Assembly: GCA_025370075.1 (NCBI GenBank)
Contig: CP073016.1
Span: 1,054,001 to 1,118,000 of the forward strand
From: Chryseotalea sp. WA131a
Lineage (GTDB): Bacteria > Bacteroidota > Bacteroidia > Cytophagales > Cyclobacteriaceae
Length of the DNA stretch: 64,000 bases
Direction: 5' to 3'
Numbering within the stretch: position 1 is the first letter of the stretch; every line of letters begins with the position of its first letter. Below, piece by piece: positions 26,778 to 36,401 of this stretch. The translations under genes and the position numbers were made by a program. The notes beneath the pieces were generated by a model. It was given only the letters and a program-made list of their open reading frames with translations. It did not search any database and was not told the DNA's origin.

Positions 26778-26819
26778 ACCCATCACTAGGGGGCTTTAAA
26801 TAGCCCCCTAGTGATGGGT
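26778..26819 (+). terminator. Long perfect hairpin after the small basic protein
   Basis: The 18-bp arms 26778-26795 and 26802-26819 (ACCCATCACTAGGGGGCT and its complement) are exact, around loop TTAAAT. No clear T-run follows. It is unusually long for a plain terminator. Confidence 0.65.
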
Positions 26820-27271
26820 CTTCGTTACTGTATCGAAAACTAACATTCATTGCAATATCTGGCTAACTGCTTCGCTATGGATTATTTACATTTTTGCCCA
26901 GGCCTTTTGAACTGAAATTATTGTGTCCCAGATTGTCTCCGAAGTCAAGTGGCAAAAGGTAAAATTTCAAGTAACCACCATATTTAACGCGAGATGGCCT
27001 TGAAATCGTTGAATAATAGATCCTAGCCTTTAGCGGCTATCATTTAGGGTTTCGTGTTAAGGCTATTGATGGTTTCGGTTCTCCCCTGCAGTATTAGCAA
27101 GGTTCATTAATGATACCGATGTTTAGGCTCCTTCAATTGAAAGCATCCGCATGATGGGACGAAGAGTCCGAATATTGAGTACTTTGAAAGAATCGCGTAA
27201 CTTTTTTGCACGTCTCGGATGATTCAATTTGTATTGGGTGGGCTACAATTTTGGAAAACTTGTATTGATCG
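26820..27271. other. Gene-free gap between the small basic protein and the helicase gene
   Basis: No frame with recognisable protein content. Short frames on the minus strand are broken by stops and may be decayed mobile DNA, but I cannot identify it. Confidence 0.4.
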
Positions 27272-29038
27272 TCAATAGAGAAACGGACATTCCTTTTCTG
27301 ATGGAGTAATTATAGTTGTTCGCCTAATTGCACGAGTTACTCCTACTCTAAGGGCTAATCTAGATTGATTAAGAACGTTATCTCCCTTATCTGTAATTGC
27401 TATTCTCCCAGAATGAAGGCCTTCATAAATAATTACTTCATCAAACTCTTTGGCTTTCGACTTATGCATGGTCATTAGATGAATGCCTTTCAGGTTGCTC
27501 ACAGTTGCCGTAAAATGCTCCAGAGCCAACGCAGTTCGGATTAGATTGACTGCCCCTCTATAATTACCTTTATCTCTCCATAGTGTTCCAAGACCACTAT
27601 TTAACAATGTTCCTTTTCTTAGAAGTCGAAGAAATTGCGCATCTAATGCCACTTGATTCACAACTTCATTTTGTGAAGAGCTCAGTAGTTTCCTCACAGC
27701 AATCCAATCTGAAGCAGGATCGCCAGTAAAATCAAGACGTTGACATAGGCTTGCAATTCTTAAGGTCTCTGCTACAATTTCCTTCCTTGTGCTTCCTGAT
27801 ATTTTCCCCGTAAACGTATAGTCTCTAAGAGATTGTGCTAGTTTAATATTGGCTTGACTCACAACACTATCGCCATTTCTCCCTCTAATATGTTCATAGA
27901 GATTTTTCAGAATTGAGAATTGTAGTTCTAAATCACTACCAGCCCTCTCCAACATTTGTGCTATCAACACTGCCGCTAGCGATGGACCTTCCATACTCAT
28001 TGCAACTTCATGGAAAACCGGCGGTAGCGACTTGTTTCCTGCAAATCTTTGTGACGCAGAAAGATAATCCGATACCGCAAGCATAAGATTTTTTGAGGGA
28101 ACAAATATTCCAATTGACCAATCTCCCCCACGTTCATTTAATCTCCTGCATGCGCCTATAACCTCAGTTTTTAGAGTCAAATGGTATGCCCCTTTTCGCG
28201 ATTGGTATCTTTTCAAGATTACATCGCGATAATTTTGAGCTTTGTTTCGCCCTGTCAGTAAATCATTTCCAAAGTTTGCTATGTCAGTACCATTGCTCCT
28301 ATTGTTCTCAGTCCCGAAGTCAAATTCTGTTGGTTTAAATCTCTTTATGAACTCCCCTATTCGTTTTGGATCTGCGCCTCTGAACTCATAGATACGTTGA
28401 TCTAGATCACCAAGGGCAATTAATACGCTTCCCTTTCCAAGTTCTTGTATAAGCTTCCACTCATCCGTGTCAGTGTCTTGAAATTCATCGAGGATTATAT
28501 AAGGATATGCATCTGATATCAATGCAGAAAGGCTTTTGCTTCTAGCTAACAACTCTGAACTAAGTCGGGCAAAGAGATCGAAATGAACCAGGCCCTCGGT
28601 TAAAAAAAGTTTTTGCTTTTCCACATCGCGAAGATCACGGTTTATGTCTGCCAATCTTGAGGCGGCTTCAGGAGGTGGCAACAATTTAAGATCTTTTGCA
28701 TTGAGTAGATATCCATGAGATCTTAGTAGAGTCCACGCAAATCCATGATAAGTATTAATCTCCAGACATTCCCTAACATCTTTGACGATTTTCTTTGCTT
28801 GTTGATCTACTCGGTCTACCGTAGATCTAGCGAAACTCAGAAAGAGAACCTTCTGACCCTTTTTAAGTCCTTGTTCAATTATTCGCCTCGCCTTTAGCAA
28901 TGATATGGTTGTCTTACCTGCACCTGGTCCTCCAAGAGCTACAATGCAACCGGGCGTTTCAAGTAATTCTTTTTTCTTTTCTGAAAGTTCAAATGGCGGC
29001 TCACTCATACTAGTTAATGAAAGCTTTAAAAAGTTCAT
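27272..29038 (-). CDS. UvrD-like helicase, partner of an OLD nuclease (GajB-like)
   Basis: A superfamily 1A helicase of about 588 residues. Motif I is GGPGAGKTT near residues 37-45, motif II is ILDEFQDTDTDEW, motif III is LIALGDLDQRIYEFRGAD, motif V-like is LMTMHKSKAKEFDEVIIY and motif VI is RLALRVGVTRAIRRTTII. All core motifs are intact. Its ATG at 29038 shares one base with the stop of the OLD-family gene (TGATG), so the pair is coupled. OLD nuclease plus UvrD-like helicase is the layout of the Gabija anti-phage system (GajA, GajB). The protein is somewhat longer than the founding GajB (about 494 residues), so it may be a related subtype. Confidence 0.85.
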   Translation of the reverse strand: MNFLKLSLTSMSEPPFELSEKKKELLETPGCIVALGGPGAGKTTISLLKARRIIEQGLKKGQKVLFLSFARSTVDRVDQQAKKIVKDVRECLEINTYHGFAWTLLRSHGYLLNAKDLKLLPPPEAASRLADINRDLRDVEKQKLFLTEGLVHFDLFARLSSELLARSKSLSALISDAYPYIILDEFQDTDTDEWKLIQELGKGSVLIALGDLDQRIYEFRGADPKRIGEFIKRFKPTEFDFGTENNRSNGTDIANFGNDLLTGRNKAQNYRDVILKRYQSRKGAYHLTLKTEVIGACRRLNERGGDWSIGIFVPSKNLMLAVSDYLSASQRFAGNKSLPPVFHEVAMSMEGPSLAAVLIAQMLERAGSDLELQFSILKNLYEHIRGRNGDSVVSQANIKLAQSLRDYTFTGKISGSTRKEIVAETLRIASLCQRLDFTGDPASDWIAVRKLLSSSQNEVVNQVALDAQFLRLLRKGTLLNSGLGTLWRDKGNYRGAVNLIRTALALEHFTATVSNLKGIHLMTMHKSKAKEFDEVIIYEGLHSGRIAITDKGDNVLNQSRLALRVGVTRAIRRTTIITPSEKECPFLY

Positions 29039-30786
29039 CAAGAATCAATAGTGGCATTAATTGCGAGTAGAGTGTCTTTGACAAACACTGGTAATTCGTG
29101 CTCAGTGCATTGAGATAATAGATGACCAGCATCACCACTTCCTTTCGACCAATTAAAATATTCAAGCAATGCACCTTTAAGTTCTTCGAGTGGCATCTCT
29201 GAAGTAGGCGTTTTGTCGTGAAGATGACTTGGCCACTCTTTGCTTGAAACTAACTCGCCCGCAAATCTTCTCAGTGCTGTATCTGCTGTTCCATTCAATA
29301 TTACTTTTTCAAAGCTGGTTTCGGGCGCTTCAAATGAGTGATGAACTACCAGATCAATGGCCGCCTTAACAGTTGGTTCTTGCTTGTCAAATGTTGCATA
29401 AACTACTTTTCCAAGATCCTTAAAAAACTTTCCAAGCGGTTCAATTTGGGAATCAGTTTCTGCATTAATAACTGCAATGCCCAAACCTTCAAGGGTTGAG
29501 TACCTTGAACTATCTATCTCGTGTAGCTTCCGGGCTGCTGAGGGGAATGCATCGAATTCGGTCCGGCCTTCGGTAATTAGCACGCGCCTACTAAGCAAAG
29601 CTTCACAGAAGCGTTTCTTAAATTCTTCTTTATATTTTTTTGGTTTTATAGTAGGGGGATAACTCGCTGGGGTTCCTGTAAACACTCCTTTTTCTCTTTT
29701 GACAACTAGAATGTTCTCGGGCGTAAACTCCTCTAAAACATAAGGTGAATGGGAAGTGAAAATTGATTGTGACGCTATGGACATAACATTATTTACAATT
29801 CTCTTTTGAGCATACGGAGGTATTGCCGTCTCACATTCTTCCATTGCAAAAATTACGTTCTGCTTGAGTTCTGCAATCATCACCAGTAATGTAAGCACAA
29901 GAACATTAATTGTTCCTGTGCCTTGGTGCTGATATGGAGCACCATATTCGATTCCCTGATCGTCCACTTCTCCGGTTCCAATAAAGACAGTTAAAACTCG
30001 CCTTAGCTCTTCTCTTGTAAGTGATGTAACCCTTAGTCGAGGGCTATCTGCCCACTCAATTGGAACAAAAGCTCGAATAGACTTTTGTACGCTGCTCAAA
30101 ATATCGGAAATACCGAGGGTAGGATCGTCTGCGACAGAAACGATTCGTAGTTGAGATAGAACGTCCTCCCACATTTTTGGGCGTATTTCACTGAGGTGTA
30201 AAATGATATCCAATAGAGAGCCCCGTTCTAGGGTCAATGCCCTTGATCCAGTCCGAATTGTCCTTAAGTATAAATATCCACACAATCTCTTATCAGTCTT
30301 TGTAAAAGAACTATGCTTCTCGCCCTCCCCTGCCTCTGGATGACAAAAATATGTTTCACCCTTAAAATCGTCATCACCTTCATCGTAGAATCCCTTAAAC
30401 GCAACTCTCAATACAGGGTAGACACCTGGTTGGTCTGTCTCTTCAGCTGGTGGGCCTTCAATTAACGTGTGAGTTTCTTTGTTGTAGTATTCGATGTTAT
30501 TTCTAAACTTTCTTAGTTGCTCTTCATTCAAGTCAATAAGCAGAACTTCAATGTTTATTTGAATTTGATCAGCTCCATTTCCAGAATAATTGCCAACATA
30601 AAAGTCATGTTCATCTATCACAGGAAATTTATAAAGACGTTCTGGCCCGAGTACTAGATCAAGCGCTTCAAGAATTGTTGACTTACCAATATTATTATCT
30701 CCCACAAGAACGGTATGATTGCTAAGAATCAAATCAGCACTTTTTATTCCTCGAAAATTTTGCACTTTGACTTTAATTATTCTCAT
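29038..30786 (-). CDS. OLD-family ATP-dependent endonuclease (GajA-like)
   Basis: A 582-residue ABC-type ATPase plus TOPRIM nuclease. Walker A is VGDNNIGKST (about 28-37). The Walker B/Glu region is IFAMEECETAIPP, and the H-loop is FTSHSPYVLEEFTPENI. The TOPRIM domain starts at RRVLITEGRTEFDAF with its conserved Glu, followed by VYATFDKQE where many TOPRIM proteins have a D-x-D. In Gabija, GajA cuts DNA and GajB supports it; nucleotide depletion during phage replication is thought to release activity. The gene is preceded by a clear AAGGAG Shine-Dalgarno sequence, uncommon in Bacteroidota. Confidence 0.85.
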   Translation of the reverse strand: MRIIKVKVQNFRGIKSADLILSNHTVLVGDNNIGKSTILEALDLVLGPERLYKFPVIDEHDFYVGNYSGNGADQIQINIEVLLIDLNEEQLRKFRNNIEYYNKETHTLIEGPPAEETDQPGVYPVLRVAFKGFYDEGDDDFKGETYFCHPEAGEGEKHSSFTKTDKRLCGYLYLRTIRTGSRALTLERGSLLDIILHLSEIRPKMWEDVLSQLRIVSVADDPTLGISDILSSVQKSIRAFVPIEWADSPRLRVTSLTREELRRVLTVFIGTGEVDDQGIEYGAPYQHQGTGTINVLVLTLLVMIAELKQNVIFAMEECETAIPPYAQKRIVNNVMSIASQSIFTSHSPYVLEEFTPENILVVKREKGVFTGTPASYPPTIKPKKYKEEFKKRFCEALLSRRVLITEGRTEFDAFPSAARKLHEIDSSRYSTLEGLGIAVINAETDSQIEPLGKFFKDLGKVVYATFDKQEPTVKAAIDLVVHHSFEAPETSFEKVILNGTADTALRRFAGELVSSKEWPSHLHDKTPTSEMPLEELKGALLEYFNWSKGSGDAGHLLSQCTEHELPVFVKDTLLAINATIDS

Positions 30787-30793
30787 GTTTAAT

Positions 30794-30799
30794 CTCCTT
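30794..30799 (-). promoter_or_regulatory. Strong Shine-Dalgarno sequence of the OLD-family gene
   Basis: On the minus strand AAGGAG lies 7 bases before the ATG at 30786 and fixes this start. Most genes in this window lack such a site, as is usual for Bacteroidota. Confidence 0.6.
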
Positions 30800-31068
30800 A
30801 TTATGGTTTGCTAATAAAAAAAACACGCCTTCTATTCTTTAATTTGACAGCAATATAGGCCCCTATGGTAAGTAAATTCTACTTTGTAAGTTCAAAGGCT
30901 TTTTTCCCCTACGTGGTTAATATACAAAAATTAACGCTTTAGAACCATTTTTGTAAGGTCATATTCTAATTGCAACCATAAACTTTAATGCGCCATAAGT
31001 TCGTAGATTGACCAAACTGTCCGATCAAGGCTCACCGATGTCGTGCAAGGTTACTAGAACTAAAAGAC

Positions 31069-33072
31069 TCAGCTCCCACCTTTAGCGGCGATCTTAATAC
31101 TATCCAGCGTAATATCAAGTCCAAATGCAAAAACAAAAATTGATATCATCTCCGGCACAGTCCCGATGAAATCCTTATAGTAAAGTCCGTACGACCCCAA
31201 CGCCATAACGAAACTCACCAGTAACAATTGCAGAAAGTTAATTCTCCAAAATGCATACTTATCTCTCTCCACCATACCCAGCAGATCTATGTTTGGAGTA
31301 ATTGCAGGTCCATTTCCAGGTAACTGTCTCGGCTCTACTAGACTTGAATCAATCTCTACGGTCAAAGCCATGTTCATTCCGAGCTGGACTCCGGCCTGAG
31401 TAGTCGTCAAGTTATCGCCGCTCGTTAGTCCGACCTCTTTCTCTAAGGCCGTTTTGCGCTGATCGAGTACTGCGAACTTACCACGGTCCGGCAAGTCTTT
31501 ATCCAAAAAAGTTGACGCCATTGTTTCCTTCCATACACCATGAGCTTTGAGTAATTCTGTCTTCAGGTGGCCCTCAAGCATTGATGATACAAGGTTGATC
31601 ATTGCATTGGCAAATTTCTCCAGGTTATTTTTATTGGCCTCTGCATTCGAAATAAATCGTTTGATCTTATCAATGCTATCGACATTGTCAGCAGGGAGTT
31701 GTGATTTGAGATCATCCACCCATTTTTGAAAGATACCCCTTCCCGGGATGAAAACAGGCACTAGAGAGTCAGAGCTCATTGCGTTGCTTACTTCCCTTAA
31801 TTGTCTTGAGTACTCAACTGCAAAGGCGAGTAATTCCTGTTCACTGGTCTTACATAACTCTTGCGCCAGGTCTAACTGCCCATTTTTATAATTCACATCT
31901 GCCTTAGTAAAAGCTTCCAGCGCCGAAACGAACGAGGAATCGCTGATGTTAATATCAGCTTCAAATATGTCTCTTAGTTTTCGAACGTTGTCCTTTGTAA
32001 CAGCAACCTGTTCACAGAATTCTGTCTTCAGCTCATTGAACTCATTAGTGACACTTGTAACAGCCGCATCCACATTCTCGCGCTCAGCAACTATAGTCAC
32101 GCTCCGAATCATAAGGGCGCTCGAGAGTTTTGCCACGCATGCTTCAAATTTTTTCGACCATACTGCGTCACGAACGTCGCTATCGATATAGGCACGCATT
32201 CTTTGCATCTGAGTTGTCGCTTTAATTCTTGATTCAAGAAGTGCTTTACTTGGGACAAGGAGATTTCTGATCACCGATCCGACAAATGCACCTCCCAAAA
32301 TGAGTAGAATAATTAGTCCTCGATTGCGCCGATTCAAAATCTCCCAGGATATTATGAGGGGAGTTGGAGACTCCGGAGCCGTTATACGCATTTGGCCTGT
32401 AAGCTTACCTAGTGGCAAACTCGTCGCAGCACCTCGCGATAGATCATATTTGATTTGTGTTTTTGAATTGGCTGGTATGTCTATAACGTGGGGCGTAAAC
32501 TCAATTAAACCGGGCATTGATACCCCGAATATATCAGGTGATATTAATTTCACAGATCTCGCATCTGATAGGCCGCCGGTTTCCAAAATAGAAAATGGAG
32601 AACCGCTCTCTAACTCTCCTCCTGAAATGGTGATCCTTATTATCTCTGACGATTCCAATTTCGGCGCAGGTCGCAGTAATGTAAAGCGCGCATTAAGTCT
32701 CTTGGATTCATTTCCTTCCGCAACATATCTGAATCTTACTCCACCCACATAGATGCCAGGTGCTTGTAGACTGTCAAGATTGATCTCCATTTGAATTTTT
32801 TCATCGGTCAAACTTTTCGAGAGGGTAATTGCGTTTCGATATTCGCTGTCGAAGCGGCCTTCATATCGCACAAACAAGGGCCGAGGATCAACTTCAACGT
32901 TTTTAAAATTCAAAGAGCCGTCAATAGCAAAGGAAAGACTCTGCTTGCTGTATTTCCCGAAAGCGGCAAGTTTAATTGTGCTGTCGTTCAGCACCGCCCA
33001 GTTTTTTTGGGCTACGGCACTAGAGCATAAATGCAGAATAAGTAATAATCCAAAGAATCTTATCTTAGTCAT
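31069..33072 (-). CDS. Large membrane protein with Ig-like ectodomain and cytoplasmic coiled region
   Basis: No family recognised. From the ATG at 33072 (overlapping the protease stop as ATGA) it has 667 residues. It has a signal peptide (KIRFFGLLLILHLCSSAVAQ), about 230 residues of beta-rich, Ig-like sequence, a transmembrane helix (RGLIILLILGGAFVGSVI, near 250-268), a helical and charged stretch of about 330 residues, and two C-terminal helices (FLQLLLVSFVMALGSYGLYY and MISIFVFAFGLDITL). This topology puts a sensor-like domain outside and a long helical part inside. It is the last gene of the multi-protease operon. A role as membrane-bound effector or anchor is inference. Confidence 0.8.
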   Translation of the reverse strand: MTKIRFFGLLLILHLCSSAVAQKNWAVLNDSTIKLAAFGKYSKQSLSFAIDGSLNFKNVEVDPRPLFVRYEGRFDSEYRNAITLSKSLTDEKIQMEINLDSLQAPGIYVGGVRFRYVAEGNESKRLNARFTLLRPAPKLESSEIIRITISGGELESGSPFSILETGGLSDARSVKLISPDIFGVSMPGLIEFTPHVIDIPANSKTQIKYDLSRGAATSLPLGKLTGQMRITAPESPTPLIISWEILNRRNRGLIILLILGGAFVGSVIRNLLVPSKALLESRIKATTQMQRMRAYIDSDVRDAVWSKKFEACVAKLSSALMIRSVTIVAERENVDAAVTSVTNEFNELKTEFCEQVAVTKDNVRKLRDIFEADINISDSSFVSALEAFTKADVNYKNGQLDLAQELCKTSEQELLAFAVEYSRQLREVSNAMSSDSLVPVFIPGRGIFQKWVDDLKSQLPADNVDSIDKIKRFISNAEANKNNLEKFANAMINLVSSMLEGHLKTELLKAHGVWKETMASTFLDKDLPDRGKFAVLDQRKTALEKEVGLTSGDNLTTTQAGVQLGMNMALTVEIDSSLVEPRQLPGNGPAITPNIDLLGMVERDKYAFWRINFLQLLLVSFVMALGSYGLYYKDFIGTVPEMISIFVFAFGLDITLDSIKIAAKGGS

Positions 33073-34196
33073 TTGCATACCAGATTTAGGTTTTTCTCGC
33101 AATTCAAGTGCGTAATAATATCTTCGCTCATAATTCCGTACGCCGATTGACGGTCCTCGGCAACAATCATGGCACACCATTCATTATTACCATTGCGTTG
33201 CGTGATTGCCCACGCGCCGGAGTCACCTCCCTGAGCAGGACTGTTGTTCACTAAACTGGAAATCGATGGGTCCTGGATCTGTATCAAGTCCTTGTAACAA
33301 CAGATGCTACCATTCAAGGCAGTCACTTGCTGAACAACGCCGATACTGTTGACCACCAGATTGGGTTTATGGGATGAAGTCCTACCTGTATACTCGATAC
33401 CCATACCTTTATTGATAAGGTTTGCAGGAGTAATCCCATCAACCGCACCTATGTTGTTTATTGAGAATTGACTGCCTATTTGATTAAGCTCAATTAACGC
33501 GACATCCATATCGTTCAGGTTTGACGTCAGATTTCTTGGATTGCAAACATTGCCAAGGTTGGGCAACGCATCTTTGGAATAAATACAATTTCCTATGATC
33601 GTATTTGATCCATGATCAATCAGCGCGGGTTGAATCACTGGTACATTGTTGCTTGGTATGACGTGACCACAGCTAATGGCATATCGAACTCCAGTCGCCG
33701 CGTCTTTCAAAATTCCTCCCAGCGTACCTGCCACGTTGGATCCGTTTTCACTGATGCTTATTCCACCCTGCATCGTGGTGAACCGTCCTTGTGGATTGGC
33801 CACCATACGTGGAATCGATCTGCTCTCTTGCCGTATGAACAGGGACGGATTGCCGTTCAGAATCTCTTCGGGGTCCACGAAAGGCATGCCCGGCTTCATG
33901 TGTAGGGTTACGACAATTGGGCTGCGCTGTCCGAAAACACGAATCCATTCCGGTGGCCGAAAAGACAAATCAATGGACGTCATGACTGAATTGGATCCCG
34001 GTATTACCTGCCTTGGAAAAGGAGCATTAAAATCCGGGAACAAATCATACGACTTTCCAAATGAACGGTGCATCGACAAACTCAACCACCAATCATGAAT
34101 GGTCAAAACAACACCATGTATGCTGCTAAATTCGAGTGTCCTATCAACAACCTCGTTTAGACCTAATTCGCGCGCTCTTTCTATTAGGTATCTCAT
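33069..34196 (-). CDS. Trypsin-like serine protease without signal peptide
   Basis: A 375-residue chymotrypsin-fold (S1-type) protease. The catalytic triad is visible: His178 in AISCGHVIP, Asp231 in NDMDVALIEL and Ser326 in GGDSGAW. The first 140 residues form an extra N-terminal region with no signal peptide and no recognisable domain, so the enzyme is probably cytoplasmic, unlike most S1 proteases. It lies between a metalloprotease gene and a membrane protein gene whose start overlaps its stop. Together with the upstream subtilisin-like gene it forms part of a cluster with three protease types. Intracellular trypsin-like effectors occur in bacterial conflict systems, which would fit. Confidence 0.85.
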   Translation of the reverse strand: MRYLIERARELGLNEVVDRTLEFSSIHGVVLTIHDWWLSLSMHRSFGKSYDLFPDFNAPFPRQVIPGSNSVMTSIDLSFRPPEWIRVFGQRSPIVVTLHMKPGMPFVDPEEILNGNPSLFIRQESRSIPRMVANPQGRFTTMQGGISISENGSNVAGTLGGILKDAATGVRYAISCGHVIPSNNVPVIQPALIDHGSNTIIGNCIYSKDALPNLGNVCNPRNLTSNLNDMDVALIELNQIGSQFSINNIGAVDGITPANLINKGMGIEYTGRTSSHKPNLVVNSIGVVQQVTALNGSICCYKDLIQIQDPSISSLVNNSPAQGGDSGAWAITQRNGNNEWCAMIVAEDRQSAYGIMSEDIITHLNCEKNLNLVCK

Positions 34197-34216
34197 TCGA
34201 AAGGGACTTGTTTATC

Positions 34217-35080
34217 TTATATTTTGGGGTAATTCATTGCAACTAGTTGTTGATCCTGTTTAGACAGTTGTGTGTTCTATCCGCAGCTAAAGCCATCTGT
34301 AGTGTGTCCGGGCGGAATTGGATAGAGCATGATAGACCTAGCGTCAAAAACATTATTTGTTATTTCCGCTTGACTGTACTTTCGAAATATGTTGAAATCT
34401 ACCATAGCTTCATCCCATGGCGGATCCTGTGTCGCCTTGTAATACTTATACACTTCAGGCTTATTCCAATTAATAACGGCATCTGAAGTCTGATGCTCAT
34501 GTATGCAACCTAGGGTATGACCAAACTCATGAAGGATAGTCGAACTAAAATCATCCTCTACAGTCTGATTGTGAAACCATCCAAAGTTCATGGTTGGTTT
34601 AGTTTGATCGTTAATACTTAATGCGTCAGTTCCAACTTGTGACCAGGAACCCCCAGGCGTAAATGAGATTCTGATTTCTGCATCTCCTTTCGTTACAAAG
34701 TTAAAGTGTATGTTGGCGAACTGTTCCCATATTTTAGCGTACTCCTGGACTTTGCTCTGAATATACGGTTTGCTTTCCAAAAACCTTACCCACAAATATT
34801 TCCCACTGCCCCACCAGGTTCGCCTCGCGATGGCGAGTTCCATTAGAAGTGCTTTTTCTTTTTTATTAGCAAATAGTAGTTTGTCCAGAGCACTACTAGT
34901 TTTCGAATCATACAATAGTTGTTCAGTCAGAGTGCCCGGTCGAACAATTGATTTAGCACGTTCATGGAGAATATTTTCAGAACGCTCCATAAATGCGTGG
35001 TGCAGGCGGTGAACCAAATGATTTTCGTCTAGAAATCGATGATCGTTCTCCCTGTCGATACAAACCCTTAGTAGATCCAC
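34217..35080 (-). pseudogene. Astacin-like zinc metalloprotease interrupted by an in-frame TAG
   Basis: Starts with GTG at 35080. The zinc site is complete: HEFGHTLGCIHEH at about 184-196, HExxHxxGxxH followed by EH as in astacin/M12-type enzymes, then the Met-turn SIMLYP near residue 252. The frame stops at TAG 34277-34279 after TDGFSCG. Without that codon it continues NTQLSKQDQQLVAMNYPKI to TAA at 34217-34219, exactly the tail expected in this family (usually GW-N-x-x-LS-x-x-D), 20 bases before the next gene. So one TGG-to-TAG-type change appears to remove about 20 residues. Catalysis may survive, or readthrough may occur; a sequencing error is also possible. There is no signal peptide. Confidence 0.75.
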
Positions 35081-35086
35081 TGGATA

Positions 35087-35989
35087 TTATTTTTGAATTG
35101 TGAATTTTACTTTCGCAGTTAAGGTCTCATATTTTTGATCTGCTAAGCCCTCCAATGGATTGGCACCTTGAATCCAGTCGTAAGCAATTCCAATTGTATT
35201 GGACGCAGTGCCAAGTCGTATGTTTATTCCACATTGCAGATCGATCGCTGAATCAAGGTCAAGATCTGTCGTTCCATAAAACGGCGTTCGTCCCCGATAG
35301 GAAAATTGAATCTTAAAAAAATCCGTGTACTTACCACCTGTCCACTTGTTGATCAATCTTGGAAAAAGGAATGAATTGAACTCTAGATCGAGAGTTCCCA
35401 GCAGAATATCCTCGTCCTTCCCTAGATAAGTCACTCCAATCGAATGAGCATGTGAAAACTGAACTATATGTGCCAGTGGTGACGCCAGCCTGGGGAAAGC
35501 GTTTCGGGTCTTAAGAAAGTCTTTTCCGGTGTATGTGTTGAAACTACTTGCCGCAATTATCTGAAAAGTTTCCTCGTCTGCCTTCCTGTCTTCGGATAGT
35601 TTCAGTGTAAGAGTAGATGGTATCTGAAATTTGGCCACGCCAATTTCATCTTCAATCAAAGTAAACACCTTACCAATCGATGCTCCAAACTGAACCACAT
35701 GCTGTTCTTTAGCAATGAGAGTGTTCCGATGTATTTCAGCGATGAGCCCATATTGCCAACGATTGGTATCTGTGTAGGTTAGCTCAAAAAAAGCATTCGT
35801 TAGCCATGCATCCTTCGCGTTTAATGAATCAGGAAATGTTCCAATCACCTCCGCCTCTTTGCCTTTCGTATACGAATTATCTGACGACCGTCCGAGTGTA
35901 AATGACATACCCTTTTCTTGGGCAATCAAACAATGCACACACAAGAGAGGAAATGCCAAGAGGATAAGTGTTCTATTTAGACTTGTCAT
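35087..35989 (-). CDS. Exported beta-rich protein, possibly an outer-membrane barrel
   Basis: A 300-residue protein with a signal peptide (LNRTLILLAFPLLCVHCLIAQ). The mature part alternates hydrophobic and polar residues and ends in AKVKFTIQK, an arrangement suggesting an outer-membrane beta-barrel. I recognise no family. Its ATG lies inside the 3' end of the 152-residue gene (17-base overlap) and its stop is 6 bases before the metalloprotease start, so it is firmly part of the multi-protease operon. It may be the outer-membrane component of that system. Confidence 0.75.
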   Translation of the reverse strand: MTSLNRTLILLAFPLLCVHCLIAQEKGMSFTLGRSSDNSYTKGKEAEVIGTFPDSLNAKDAWLTNAFFELTYTDTNRWQYGLIAEIHRNTLIAKEQHVVQFGASIGKVFTLIEDEIGVAKFQIPSTLTLKLSEDRKADEETFQIIAASSFNTYTGKDFLKTRNAFPRLASPLAHIVQFSHAHSIGVTYLGKDEDILLGTLDLEFNSFLFPRLINKWTGGKYTDFFKIQFSYRGRTPFYGTTDLDLDSAIDLQCGINIRLGTASNTIGIAYDWIQGANPLEGLADQKYETLTAKVKFTIQK

Positions 35990-36401
35990 AATGATCGGTA
36001 ATTAATTCCACAAGATCTTTAATTTGCGTCAGGTCATCAATTTCTTTCAACTTGATTTTTTTTGTCGCGGCTGTTGGCTTTTTCATTCGGACATTTTTCT
36101 CTAATATCCAGTTCAACACGTACAGTAGACCTTCAGAACTCTCAACAAAATTCAGCGAAATTCCGAGTTGCGTCCTGAAATTTGAATCAAGGCCGATGAA
36201 TGAACCATTGGCGTAGTTTTTTAGACGTTCTTTTATATCAAAAAAGATCTCGGCACCATTGGTAATGTCGGAACGAATCTCATTGATCAAGGTTTGAATT
36301 TTCTGGAACGAAGTAGGACTAGCCGCCCTGGCAGCCGCGAACTCCAGCGCCTCTAGCAATGTCGCTGCGTCTTCATCTTTAATATCAAATTCAATTCTCA
36401 T
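35973..36401 (-). CDS. Small cytoplasmic protein of unknown function in the protease operon
   Basis: About 142 residues from the ATG at 36401; an ATG at 36431 is also possible. It is mostly helical and acidic at the start (MRIEFDIKDEDAATLLEALE), with a basic segment near residue 110 (RMKKPTAATKKIKLK). No known domain. It overlaps the following exported protein gene by 17 bases and follows the MBL gene after a 237-base gap with no coding content. It could be an adaptor or regulator of the neighbouring proteases. Confidence 0.65.
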   Translation of the reverse strand: MRIEFDIKDEDAATLLEALEFAAARAASPTSFQKIQTLINEIRSDITNGAEIFFDIKERLKNYANGSFIGLDSNFRTQLGISLNFVESSEGLLYVLNWILEKNVRMKKPTAATKKIKLKEIDDLTQIKDLVELITDHYDKSK

